From positions 7,862,877 through 7,926,876 of the forward strand of contig NZ_CM001403.1 of NCBI RefSeq assembly GCF_000166195.2: 64,000 bases of DNA, in the 5' to 3' direction. This document shows, piece after piece, positions 44,038 to 53,239 of this stretch. Under the pieces are notes generated by a model. The model ran no database searches and had not been told where the DNA came from. It worked only from the letters and a program-made list of their open reading frames with translations. This stretch comes from Mucilaginibacter paludis DSM 18603. Its GTDB lineage: Bacteria; Bacteroidota; Bacteroidia; Sphingobacteriales; Sphingobacteriaceae. A program made the translations under genes and the position numbers. The first letter of the stretch is position 1. Each line of letters starts with the position of its first letter.

Positions 44038-44964
44038 TCAGGATTGAAAAATAGATTTTACATATGCCGTATTTGCGCTAAAATTCCCTTTTACATTTTT
44101 GGTATCGTTTTTATCGCGTGAGCGGGCAATCACTAACCAGCCGCTCCATTTCATTTTCTCGAGGGTTTTCTTAACCTTTTTCATGTCGATCTTCGGGTCG
44201 TTCTGCAGCCACACGCCGTCCGTATCGGTACAATGGATCTGGCAAATCCGTTTCCTGCCTAAAATCTCCAGTTCCTGACTTACGTCTCTGCCGTTATCAC
44301 AGGCGTTGGCGAAATTAAAATAGCTTTTCACATACGCCGAGCCAACCTCGTCCAGCAGTTTGGCTTCATCAGCCGCGGCTAAGGATGTTTCTATACCGAT
44401 GGTTACACCAGCCGCTTCCGCTTTAGGTGCGATAGCCTTTAGGCGTTCAATTACGGCTGGGCGCAGTTCGGGTTTTTTAACCAGGTCGCACACGCCAAGG
44501 GGTAAAAATGCAACCTTCACATTCATCGCCTTGGCGGTATCTATACAATCTTGAACCATGCGGTCAACCCCATCGCGTTCAGCATACGACTGGGCGTAGA
44601 AGCCAGTCATCGCCAATGAACATATTTCCAGGTTGAGTTCTTTAGCTTTATTTGAAAACTGCTGGCGTATTTCGGGCGCAGCCAATTGGCTTTCAAACGT
44701 TGGCCGGTTGCCCAGCCCGCCCATATCAACCTCCAAACCATCGGCGCCAATATCCTTCGTTAACTGGAAGGCACCCAGTTTTTGTCTTTTTAAAATCATC
44801 AGGTCAACAACGGCAACTTTGTATTTTTGCTTTTTGCTATCCGCCAAAAATACATCCGCCCATGATGTGCTTTTAGCTAACAGCAAGCCCGCAGTAAGCA
44901 AAGCGGTATTTCCTAAAAAGCGGCGCCTGTTAAAAGTTGCTGATATTTCTTCTTCAGATTTCAT
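44038..44964 (-). CDS. Tat-exported sugar isomerase/epimerase-like TIM barrel
   Basis: The 308-residue protein begins with a twin-arginine signal (FNRRRFLGNTALLTAGLLLAKS), so it is exported folded, perhaps with a bound metal. The rest is a xylose-isomerase-like TIM barrel (IGADGLEVDMGGLG, VTIGIETSL, RICQIHCTDTDGVW) of the sugar phosphate isomerase/epimerase superfamily. A periplasmic sugar isomerase, epimerase or lyase is possible; the substrate is unknown. It lies 52 bases after the esterase gene. Confidence 0.85.
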   Translation of the reverse strand: MKSEEEISATFNRRRFLGNTALLTAGLLLAKSTSWADVFLADSKKQKYKVAVVDLMILKRQKLGAFQLTKDIGADGLEVDMGGLGNRPTFESQLAAPEIRQQFSNKAKELNLEICSLAMTGFYAQSYAERDGVDRMVQDCIDTAKAMNVKVAFLPLGVCDLVKKPELRPAVIERLKAIAPKAEAAGVTIGIETSLAAADEAKLLDEVGSAYVKSYFNFANACDNGRDVSQELEILGRKRICQIHCTDTDGVWLQNDPKIDMKKVKKTLEKMKWSGWLVIARSRDKNDTKNVKGNFSANTAYVKSIFQS

Positions 44965-45016
44965 ATCCTGATCTATAATTTTTTAAATAGGTTCCTTAAA
45001 TCACTAATCGGCAAAA

Positions 45017-46432
45017 TCAGTTATGCTGTTTATTGCCCGAGGTAGCCTGATTAAAAACTTGCTCCATATTTTCAAATCCATGTATGGCATTGCCGGGCAG
45101 GCGTTCGCCTTTATCGCCAAATACATACAGGGCCTGTTCGTTTTCCACCGTGCTTTTACTTTCGTCGATATTACCGTTTTCGTCTTGTACAGCTTTTAAA
45201 TCGAGGCCTAAATTTTTGGCCATAAACTGGTATACTGCCTTGCGTTTTGAGATACCATAGTCGTGCCCTTCGTTAGCCAAATGCACATTGGTAACGGCAT
45301 CCCTCTTCCCGTAATAGCCGTAAACCTTTTGCAGGTACGGAAATTCAATTTCGGGTACGTGCTCTGTCCAGTCTTTACCATCCGATACCACCAATTGCGG
45401 TTTAGGTGCAAATAGGGCCGCCAGTTCCGGGTTATCTGTGCCCCCTTCGCATAAATGAATGGGCATGCCGCTTTCGGACAGCGAGCCGCCGTAGAAATAG
45501 CAAGAGAGCATCACCACCGGGGCGCTCGCCTTAATCCTATCGTCTAAGGCCGAGAGCAATATCGTTTGGCTGCCACCGCCGGATGCACCTGTAATTCCCA
45601 AACGTGCCGGGTCGGCATTTTTTTGAGCCAGTAAAAAATCGATCATCCTAATTCCGTTCAATGCCTGGATAGACATGGCCAGGCTACGGTTATGATCTTC
45701 AAACTTAAATTGTAAAGTTGATTCGCCCCAGGCAAACAAATCATAACTGAGGGCCATCGCCCCCATCCGCGCCAGCGTAGCACAGAGCTTTTGCTGATCC
45801 TTATTATAACGGCCACTCTGAAAATGCCCGTTAGGCGCAATAACCACCGGGATTTTCCCTTTGCTTTTAGCGGGGCGGTATAATGAGCCGCACACATATA
45901 AACCGGGCAGAGTTTCGATAGCTACATTCTCAATAGTATAGCCGTCCATCTGCCTGATATGGGTAACAATAGGTTTCGAGTTAGGCTTTGCCGGAAGGGG
46001 CGAAAGGCCGAGTGTACTGTATACGCATTCGCGGATAGCTTGCTTGCGTTTTTCAAAGCTGGCTACGTCGTTGTAAAGCGACGACAGATAGTCCAGTTGT
46101 TGCCTGCCGTCCTCAACCGTCCAGCGGGGATAATCAAACTTCCGGAGTTTGTAAACGTTGCCCGTTTTAGGGAACGATATATCTAAAGGAGTTAATATGT
46201 TATTCAATGTTTTGTCAGCATCCGGCCTGAAACGCCATTTGGCAAACGTTACTATTTTACCTTTTACCAGGCTTTCATCATACTTGATCTGTACATGAAA
46301 CCGGGCTTCTATCTCAGTCAATACCTGTTTCAAAGGCTCTTTCAGGCTATCATCCGCACTTTTTTGCGCAAACAATTTCGCCGGAACCATCAGCAAGAAA
46401 ATGAAAACGATATTGAGCCTTTTGATCATCAA
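45017..46432 (-). CDS. STN-domain fused alpha/beta-hydrolase esterase (pectin esterase candidate)
   Basis: The 471-residue secreted protein (signal about 1-22) has an STN-like domain (about 27-95, LKQVLTEIEARFHVQIKYDESLVKGKIVTF), normally found at the N-terminus of FecA-type receptors, followed by an alpha/beta-hydrolase of acetyl-xylan-esterase/dienelactone-hydrolase type. The nucleophile elbow is GASGGGSQT and the His lies in NEGHDYG. Homologous enzymes of pectin loci de-esterify acetyl or methyl groups; a CE19-like role is possible but not certain. It starts 1 base after the upstream propeller gene. Confidence 0.8.
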   Translation of the reverse strand: MMIKRLNIVFIFLLMVPAKLFAQKSADDSLKEPLKQVLTEIEARFHVQIKYDESLVKGKIVTFAKWRFRPDADKTLNNILTPLDISFPKTGNVYKLRKFDYPRWTVEDGRQQLDYLSSLYNDVASFEKRKQAIRECVYSTLGLSPLPAKPNSKPIVTHIRQMDGYTIENVAIETLPGLYVCGSLYRPAKSKGKIPVVIAPNGHFQSGRYNKDQQKLCATLARMGAMALSYDLFAWGESTLQFKFEDHNRSLAMSIQALNGIRMIDFLLAQKNADPARLGITGASGGGSQTILLSALDDRIKASAPVVMLSCYFYGGSLSESGMPIHLCEGGTDNPELAALFAPKPQLVVSDGKDWTEHVPEIEFPYLQKVYGYYGKRDAVTNVHLANEGHDYGISKRKAVYQFMAKNLGLDLKAVQDENGNIDESKSTVENEQALYVFGDKGERLPGNAIHGFENMEQVFNQATSGNKQHN

Positions 46433-46433
46433 A

Positions 46434-47669
46434 CTATAAATCTTTAGTATCGCCGGTTACCACAGGCAGGGTATAGCCCTGTACTTTAGGCCATTCGCCG
46501 TTTTTAATTTCAACCATTTTGAGCTTCGACGGATCAACAACTACATGCTTGATGCGTTGCCTGCGCCAGGTATAAACAAAATGCACCAGGCCGTCGCTGG
46601 TTTGTATAACGGCAGGGTAAGAATATTGGCTGATAGGCGAATCTTCGAGAATTAACGAGGCAAACCATTTTTTACCATCTTTAGATAGCGCCACATTTAA
46701 GGGCGTACGCGCACCTTTAGCTAATTTACCTGGGGGAAGCACATGGTTATAAACCAATAATTGGCGGCCATCTTTTAAAGTTACCGCGTCGGTGCCCGAA
46801 TTATTATTGGGCAAGGATGTTTTAGCCAGTGGCGACCAGGTTAAACCATTATCGGTTGACCAAGTTTCAACAATAGCCCTATCCTTACTGCGGCACAGGG
46901 CCTGCAAGCTGCCATTTTTGTGAAACAAAATACTGGGTTGTATGCCACCCTGGGTTTCGCCATCGGCTACGGGGCCAATCAGTTTCCAGGTTTTACCATT
47001 GTCGGGGCTCATTTCAAAATGCACGTCCCAGCCTTTTTCTTCGGTGCTCGATGGTGATAAAAGCTGGCCGTTGCTCAGCAACACCGGTTTGTTTTTGATG
47101 GGTCCTAAAATGCTGTTAGGGAGCGCCTGTTGCTCCGACCAGGTTTTGCCACCGTCGTCGGATGTTTTGTAAAAGCCTTTCCATGTGGCCGGTTTAGGGC
47201 CAATTTTGTAAAATAAAATCAATTGTCCGTGGGGCACCTGGTATAAAACCGGGTTCCAGCAAGCATAGCGAGTGGTGTCAGGCTGAATACCGTTGGCTAC
47301 GTTTTCGGGGGTAGACCATTTCCCGTTTTTCTTTTGACGGCTTATCCAGATACATACATCAGGGTTGCGTTCTTTGGTCCCGCCAAACCAGGCGGCCACC
47401 AAGCCTTCGTCAGTTTCGGCTATCGTGGCGGCATGACACTCTGGAAAAGGAGCTTTTTCGTAAATGAACTCATCGGTAAGGATTCCTTTGCGCCAGGGAT
47501 TAGGGATTTGAGCAAAAGACGAAACCATGATAAGGCATAACAGCGGACATAACAGGAAGCCTTTTAAGCTTACATTAGCCAGCCTTCCGGCCCGGCTATT
47601 TTGTATTTCGCCGGGACAATTACGTGTTTTTAAAAGCCCAATCGCGAAGTTTTTAATATCTGTTTTCAT
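46434..47669 (-). CDS. Sialidase-like (BNR) propeller protein
   Basis: The 411-residue secreted protein has a hydrophobic signal core at about 35-54 after an unusually long basic start region. It is a six-bladed propeller of the BNR_2 type with three Asp boxes (TSDDGGKTW, SPDNGKTW, STDNGLTW) and HAATIAETDEGLVAAWFGGT. Sialic acid in pectin is not expected; RG-II does contain the related ulosonic acids KDO and DHA, so a ketosidase or a rhamnose/uronic-acid enzyme is plausible. The start codon overlaps the upstream GH78 stop (ATGA), which supports it. Confidence 0.78.
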   Translation of the reverse strand: MKTDIKNFAIGLLKTRNCPGEIQNSRAGRLANVSLKGFLLCPLLCLIMVSSFAQIPNPWRKGILTDEFIYEKAPFPECHAATIAETDEGLVAAWFGGTKERNPDVCIWISRQKKNGKWSTPENVANGIQPDTTRYACWNPVLYQVPHGQLILFYKIGPKPATWKGFYKTSDDGGKTWSEQQALPNSILGPIKNKPVLLSNGQLLSPSSTEEKGWDVHFEMSPDNGKTWKLIGPVADGETQGGIQPSILFHKNGSLQALCRSKDRAIVETWSTDNGLTWSPLAKTSLPNNNSGTDAVTLKDGRQLLVYNHVLPPGKLAKGARTPLNVALSKDGKKWFASLILEDSPISQYSYPAVIQTSDGLVHFVYTWRRQRIKHVVVDPSKLKMVEIKNGEWPKVQGYTLPVVTGDTKDL

Positions 47670-50443
47670 AGTGCTGATTTAAATGAATAATTACCTGAGC
47701 TGATTTTGAACACAGCCCTGTCTTTTTCCATCCTGATGAACTGAACACCTTCTGATACGGCTGCCTTTTTATCAGACTCAAAAACACCTGCCTCGGATGT
47801 TGCCGGTACATAAATTACAGCGCTGGCGTTCGCCGGGATGGTAATATTCCAGGTAAAGGTCTTACCGTCTTTTTTCCAGTTGCTGCTGATCATCCCCTGG
47901 ATAGAATGATAGCTGGCGTTTACAAAATCTAATCCCTCAACCGGCTCCGGTTTCATCATCAATTGTTTGAAGGCGGGCTGCAAAGGGTTGGTTTTAATAC
48001 CGGCAAGATCTTCGTAAAACCATACCAGCAAATCACCCAATAACATCACGTGGTTTTGCGAATTCATCTGCGGGTTTGCCGTATCGCCATTCCATAGCTC
48101 CCAAAATGTGGTAGCCCCTTTGTTTACCATGTAGCCCCAGCTTGGGTAATCGGTATTGGATACGATATGATAGGCAATATCTGTCCGTTGGTTATCCGTT
48201 AAGCTGCGCATCAACCATTGCGTGCCGATAACGCCGGTGCTGATATGGCCCGTATTATCAATCATGATCTTATCCTCGATATTTTTAAAAACGGCCTCGC
48301 GTTTACCCTCGGGAACCATGCCGAAATACATCGGCAGCAAGTTTGAAGTTACCGAGTTATTGCTGTAGCGGCTGGTTTTATCATTAAAAAACTGCTGGTT
48401 AAAGGCGGTTTTAATTTTGGCTGATAAAACTTCGAATTGTTGGGCATCCTGGGGCTTATTTAAAATTTTGGCAAATTTTTGCATTAACGATAGCAGCCTG
48501 AAATAATAGGCTGTAGCTATCAGCTTACCATCGGTAGCGCGTAAGGTATCCTTTGAGTGGATCAGTTGCGGCGATTCGGGCGGCACGCACCAGTCGCCAT
48601 ATTTATCCTTGGTTAGGATATAATCCTTCATGTATTTGCCCTGCATATAGCCGAGCCATTTCTTCATCGAGTCATAATGCTTCGCGATAGGTTTGGTATC
48701 CCCATATTGCTGATACAACATATCGGCCACAATCAGGTAGGTAGCCGGCCAGGTTACATCGTCGCTGTAATAGTTCCAGTAGGCGGGCGCCACATCGGGC
48801 AGGTTACCTTCTGGCTTTTGCGAATCGGCTATATCATCCACCCATTTAGCATAGAGTTTGGCATTATCAAACACAAAACTTTCGCTGTACGAGCCGGTGG
48901 CGTGATCGGCCAGCCAGGGCATGCGCTCGTTACGCTGGGGGCAATCCAACGGCATGCCTTTATAATTGGCACGGATCCCCCAGTAAGCATTTTTATAAAT
49001 TTGGTTAACGAGTTGACTGGATGTTTCAAAACGCCCGGTATTTTCCAGGTCATCATTAACTACCTGGCCTTCAAAATCAGCTATGGTTGGCGTGCCGGGA
49101 TAGCCCACAATTTCCACATAACGGAAGCCATGGTATACAAAAACCGGGTGCCAGCTTTCGGTTTCTCCACCTTTTAAGGTATACACATCAGTGGCTTTGG
49201 CGTCACGTAAATTGGCTACGTAAAGCTCACCATCACTCTTAGTAGTTTCGGCAAAACGCAGTTCAACCTTCTGGCCCTTAGTACCTTTAACCTTCATTTT
49301 AATCCAGCCAGCCATGTTTTGGCCCATATCCATCACATAAGTAGTTGGGTTAAGTTGGGTGATCGATTTCGGCCTGATCAAATCTACCACCCTGATCTTT
49401 TCGTTCATCTGGGCCTCTACCCTGCCACCGGGAGATTGTACTAACCCGGGCTTCAGCCAGGATGCATCGTTAAAGCCCGGCGCTGCCCAGCCTGTTAGTT
49501 CTTTATTGGCATCGTACTCTTCCCCATCATATTCGTTATTGGTGCGGATCGGCCCATCGGTAGTAACTTTCCAGGAATCGTCACTGGCAATTATTTTCTT
49601 TGTTCCATCGGCATATAAAACCTCTAACTGCAACTGCATTTTAGGGTAACCGAAAGTTTTAATTTTTAGCGGTTTATAATTTTGGCGCATGGTAAAAAAG
49701 CGGCCATTGCCCAGGATGGTTCCAATAGCGTTATCGCCTTGCTTAAGCTGCGCAGTAACATCATAAGTATTATACTTAACCGCTTTGGTAAAATCAGTTG
49801 GCGATGGGGCCATTACCTGGTTGCCTACCTGCGTGCCATTAATATATAATTCGTACAAACCCAAACCGGCTATATAAACCGTGGCTTTTTTGATTGCTGC
49901 CTGAGCTTTAAATTCCTTGCGGAAATATCTTGCCGAAAGCCTCGAAAACTTAGAAACACTATCCCATGCGAAAGACTTATCGAGCCCAATCCATTTGGCC
50001 TGCCAGTCGGTTGGCTTTAACAGGCCCATGCTCCAGGTAGCCATTTTGCTCCAGTTGCTTTCGCCTTTGCTGGTGATTACCTTTATCTTCCAGAAACAAC
50101 TTGCGCGGCTGACCAGTATTTTCCCGGCGTAAGTTACCTGGACGGAGCGGCCAGACTTTACAACACCCGAATCCCAAAGGTCGCCGGTATTGGCTGCCAG
50201 CTTTTCGGCTGAAGATGCTACCAAAATATGATAGGCAATTTGCTGCACATCGCGTTCTCCGGACGTGATCTCCCAGCTCAAACGCGGATTGACAGCGTCA
50301 ATCCCTTCCGGGTCAACCAGCATTTCGCAGCGCAGGTTTTGCAACTGCGGTACGGGCGGCAGTTTGCCGCCAAAGACAGCCGAAGATACCGCGCCCAGCA
50401 ATAAGGCTAATAACAGGCGATATGTGTTTCTTATTAATTTCAT
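47666..50443 (-). CDS. GH78 alpha-L-rhamnosidase
   Basis: The 925-residue secreted enzyme (signal about 1-24) has the full GH78 order: N-terminal Ig-like domain (LRCEMLVDPEGIDAVNPRLSWEI), rhamnosidase N domain and concanavalin-like sandwich, the (alpha/alpha)6 catalytic domain (about 470-820) and a C-terminal sandwich. DCPQRNERMPWLAD carries the general acid Glu506. It removes terminal alpha-L-rhamnose. It is linked by ATGA overlaps both to the GH2 gene before it and to the propeller gene after it. Confidence 0.93.
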   Translation of the reverse strand: MKLIRNTYRLLLALLLGAVSSAVFGGKLPPVPQLQNLRCEMLVDPEGIDAVNPRLSWEITSGERDVQQIAYHILVASSAEKLAANTGDLWDSGVVKSGRSVQVTYAGKILVSRASCFWKIKVITSKGESNWSKMATWSMGLLKPTDWQAKWIGLDKSFAWDSVSKFSRLSARYFRKEFKAQAAIKKATVYIAGLGLYELYINGTQVGNQVMAPSPTDFTKAVKYNTYDVTAQLKQGDNAIGTILGNGRFFTMRQNYKPLKIKTFGYPKMQLQLEVLYADGTKKIIASDDSWKVTTDGPIRTNNEYDGEEYDANKELTGWAAPGFNDASWLKPGLVQSPGGRVEAQMNEKIRVVDLIRPKSITQLNPTTYVMDMGQNMAGWIKMKVKGTKGQKVELRFAETTKSDGELYVANLRDAKATDVYTLKGGETESWHPVFVYHGFRYVEIVGYPGTPTIADFEGQVVNDDLENTGRFETSSQLVNQIYKNAYWGIRANYKGMPLDCPQRNERMPWLADHATGSYSESFVFDNAKLYAKWVDDIADSQKPEGNLPDVAPAYWNYYSDDVTWPATYLIVADMLYQQYGDTKPIAKHYDSMKKWLGYMQGKYMKDYILTKDKYGDWCVPPESPQLIHSKDTLRATDGKLIATAYYFRLLSLMQKFAKILNKPQDAQQFEVLSAKIKTAFNQQFFNDKTSRYSNNSVTSNLLPMYFGMVPEGKREAVFKNIEDKIMIDNTGHISTGVIGTQWLMRSLTDNQRTDIAYHIVSNTDYPSWGYMVNKGATTFWELWNGDTANPQMNSQNHVMLLGDLLVWFYEDLAGIKTNPLQPAFKQLMMKPEPVEGLDFVNASYHSIQGMISSNWKKDGKTFTWNITIPANASAVIYVPATSEAGVFESDKKAAVSEGVQFIRMEKDRAVFKISSGNYSFKSAL

Positions 50444-53238
50444 CGGCCTGAAAAATCAAAGTATAAGGTGATGGATAAGGCCATGTTAATGTCCTTGTAA
50501 TAGTCGAAATATTTATTCGGAAAGCCCTGGGTACCTATTTTATCGGGTTTCTGCGATTTGGTACCAATAGCAGTTATGCCGTTCATAAACGATATATCGC
50601 CCGAAGGAAAGGCCGGTGCCGTATTGTAAACCTTTTTAGGATTGGCAGGCGTAAACAAACGCATAAATACATCGCGGCTATCGCAAATAATGGTTATAGG
50701 TTGCGTAATGGTATTCAGTTTCATCCAGTAAAGGTTGGAGTAATACCCCTTAAATTCCGGATATTCCACATTAGGCTGGCCGGTAATGGTATTGTTATAG
50801 GTTTTATCCCAAACGTTCAAACTGGTTCCTTTCAAACGGTTCTTCCAAACCCGGTATGGCCCATTACCCAAATAAGTTACGCCTTTCACATCCTTTTCGG
50901 GATACGAAAAGCTAACCCCTAATAGATTCCCTTCCTCGCCAATTGGCCAGTATTTTACATTCATTTTTACCCATCCGGATGGATAGATGGTCCATTTCAG
51001 CGCAGCCTGGTTAGCCTTCTTTTCAAATGCGGCTTCTACCACCAGGCTATCGCCATCAAAATGGTAACTCAGCTTTTGAAAACCGGTTTTCTCCCCGCCT
51101 TCAGCCAATACCGGCCCTTTGGTTAGCGGGATAATCCCTTTCGCGTTCTTTACGCTCACCAGCAAACCCGAATTGCGGTTAAAGTCGATGGCTATGCCGT
51201 TAGCGTTGATCTGGTAGAGCGAATCGGTTTCTTTAATGGTTGGCTTAGTGCTACCTGCGGTATTTACCATACCGGCAGCAATTTTATCATGACTGCTTAA
51301 GGGATAACTCCAGGTAAATAATTCATGATGGTTTACATCATAAGCAGTTACGTACAAAGCATCATAATTTTGCCAGCCAGAAGGTAATTGCATTTGCAGG
51401 TAACCAAACTGGCCAGGTGCCACATCGGGCGCAGCAATGGAACCTGTTTTGGCGGCTACTGTAGCCTTTTTGTACGGGTTATCAAATGCCGCCAGCTTGT
51501 AACTGAAAGTACATTGCTTCAAATTGGTATAGAAATAACGATTTTCTAATCGTAGCTTGCCGTTAAAAGCGGGGGTGATTTCCCGTGGTTCCATGTGTAC
51601 GGGGCACCAAATTTCTTTAATGGCATAATAGCTTCCTTCTTTTTCGTGGTATGGGCCGAGGATACCGTCGGGCGCATGATCACCGTCCGAATCCAGTTCG
51701 CCATTTTTATCGGTGCGGACTACGTCCTCATCGGCAAAGGCCCAGATGAAACCACCTGCCGATAGCGGCGTGCGCCACATCAGCTCCCAGAAATCGTCGA
51801 GGCCGGCACCGGCTCCCCCATCATATAAACCATGCAAAAATTCGGTAGGGAAAGTTACATCGTGGCCGTGCAGGTTGGTATAAGTGCCGTAATCATAATT
51901 GATATAATGCTGGGTATTGATCCCTTTATAAATAGCCCATGGATGGATCAAGGGGCGCTCTTGAATATCGTAGTCGGTAAAAAAATGGTCCAGGTCAAAG
52001 TTAAAGCCGCCTTCGTTGCCGTTATCCCAGATCACGATAGAGGGGTGGTTCACATCCTTATCTATCATCTCCTTCACTAATTTCGAGCCAACCTGGGTAT
52101 CATAGTAATTATGCCAGCCGGTTAATTCGTCTAAAACAAATAATCCCAACGAATCGCATACATCCAGGAAATGATCATCAGGCGGATAATGCGACATGCG
52201 TACCGCATTCATGTTCATATCCTTAATCAGCTTAACATCGGCAATGCTGAAGGTTTCATTCATCGCCCTGCCGGTTGTTGGCCAAAATGAATGGCGGTTA
52301 ACCCCTTTAAATTTAATTTTAACGTTGTTAACGTAAATGCCGTCATGTTCGCGGAAATCTACGGTGCGGAAACCAAATTTCTGCTTCAACACATGGATCG
52401 CTTTGCCATTACTAATCAGGCTGAACTCCACCTGGTATAGGTTTGGAAACTCCGGCGACCATAGTTGAGGTGAAGGGGCATTAGTTTGTAAACGTGCAAT
52501 GGTATCGCCTTTTTTAACGCTGGTTTGAAAAGGCGCTCCCAGCTTTTGCCCGCTAAGGGTATAAATCTGCCCGGAGATTATACTGCTACCATTTATTCCA
52601 TCCAAAAAAACATTGGCGCTGAATGTTCCGCTGGCCTTCCCGCTAACCGCAACGCGGCTGATATGCTGAGCGGGTGCCGCTTCCAGGTATACCGGGCGGT
52701 AAATGCCGCCGAAGATCCAGAAATCGCCTTTGCGCTCGGCTCCATTTACGGATGCATTGGCCGAATGTTTGTCGACAGTTACTTCCAGTAAATTAATTTC
52801 GCCATATTTGAGCAAGTTGGCAACGCTATATTTAAAACGATAAAATGAGCCCTGGTGGATTGGTCCTGCTGATGTACCGTTTATTTTAACACGCGTATCG
52901 GTCATGGATCCTTCAAAAACAATTTGGACGTTTTTAGTTTTCCAGGATGCGGGAACCTTAAACTCATATTTGTACATCCCCGACTCCTTTCCGCGAAGGC
53001 TATCTTTATCTAAGCCGTAATTATATTTTCCAAAGCCCTGCAACTCCCAATTTGAGGGCACCGGGATACTCGTCCATTTACCGGAGTTACGCCCCGCCGT
53101 GCAATAAAATTGCCAGTTAACGGTATGGTCGCTACCGGTACCCGACAGGTATAATTTTTCTGTTTGCTGCGCGAATAAGGGGCAGGAAGCCAAAAGCAGC
53201 AAGCAGGAAGCCAGAAATTTGATGGTGCAATACTTCAT
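50440..53238 (-). CDS. GH2 glycoside hydrolase (beta-galactosidase/beta-glucuronidase type)
   Basis: The 932-residue secreted protein (signal about 1-23) has the GH2 domain order. The acid/base is Glu409 in DNGNEGG and the nucleophile Glu466 in TEFLHG. The catalytic barrel is about 310-570, followed by a beta-galactosidase small-like domain. Asn-Glu-Gly-Gly instead of NEAG, and the FLHG nucleophile loop, set it apart from the LacZ-like GH2 at 31318-34611, so a different linkage or sugar is likely; the RG-II loci of Bacteroides also carry GH2 enzymes on side chains. The start is 1 base after the esterase stop. Confidence 0.88.
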   Translation of the reverse strand: MKYCTIKFLASCLLLLASCPLFAQQTEKLYLSGTGSDHTVNWQFYCTAGRNSGKWTSIPVPSNWELQGFGKYNYGLDKDSLRGKESGMYKYEFKVPASWKTKNVQIVFEGSMTDTRVKINGTSAGPIHQGSFYRFKYSVANLLKYGEINLLEVTVDKHSANASVNGAERKGDFWIFGGIYRPVYLEAAPAQHISRVAVSGKASGTFSANVFLDGINGSSIISGQIYTLSGQKLGAPFQTSVKKGDTIARLQTNAPSPQLWSPEFPNLYQVEFSLISNGKAIHVLKQKFGFRTVDFREHDGIYVNNVKIKFKGVNRHSFWPTTGRAMNETFSIADVKLIKDMNMNAVRMSHYPPDDHFLDVCDSLGLFVLDELTGWHNYYDTQVGSKLVKEMIDKDVNHPSIVIWDNGNEGGFNFDLDHFFTDYDIQERPLIHPWAIYKGINTQHYINYDYGTYTNLHGHDVTFPTEFLHGLYDGGAGAGLDDFWELMWRTPLSAGGFIWAFADEDVVRTDKNGELDSDGDHAPDGILGPYHEKEGSYYAIKEIWCPVHMEPREITPAFNGKLRLENRYFYTNLKQCTFSYKLAAFDNPYKKATVAAKTGSIAAPDVAPGQFGYLQMQLPSGWQNYDALYVTAYDVNHHELFTWSYPLSSHDKIAAGMVNTAGSTKPTIKETDSLYQINANGIAIDFNRNSGLLVSVKNAKGIIPLTKGPVLAEGGEKTGFQKLSYHFDGDSLVVEAAFEKKANQAALKWTIYPSGWVKMNVKYWPIGEEGNLLGVSFSYPEKDVKGVTYLGNGPYRVWKNRLKGTSLNVWDKTYNNTITGQPNVEYPEFKGYYSNLYWMKLNTITQPITIICDSRDVFMRLFTPANPKKVYNTAPAFPSGDISFMNGITAIGTKSQKPDKIGTQGFPNKYFDYYKDINMALSITLYFDFSGR

Positions 53239-53239
53239 A

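Noticed and set aside
46434..47669. True exo-alpha-sialidase of host glycans
   Set aside because: The context is purely pectic, and Asp boxes alone do not define sialidase activity.
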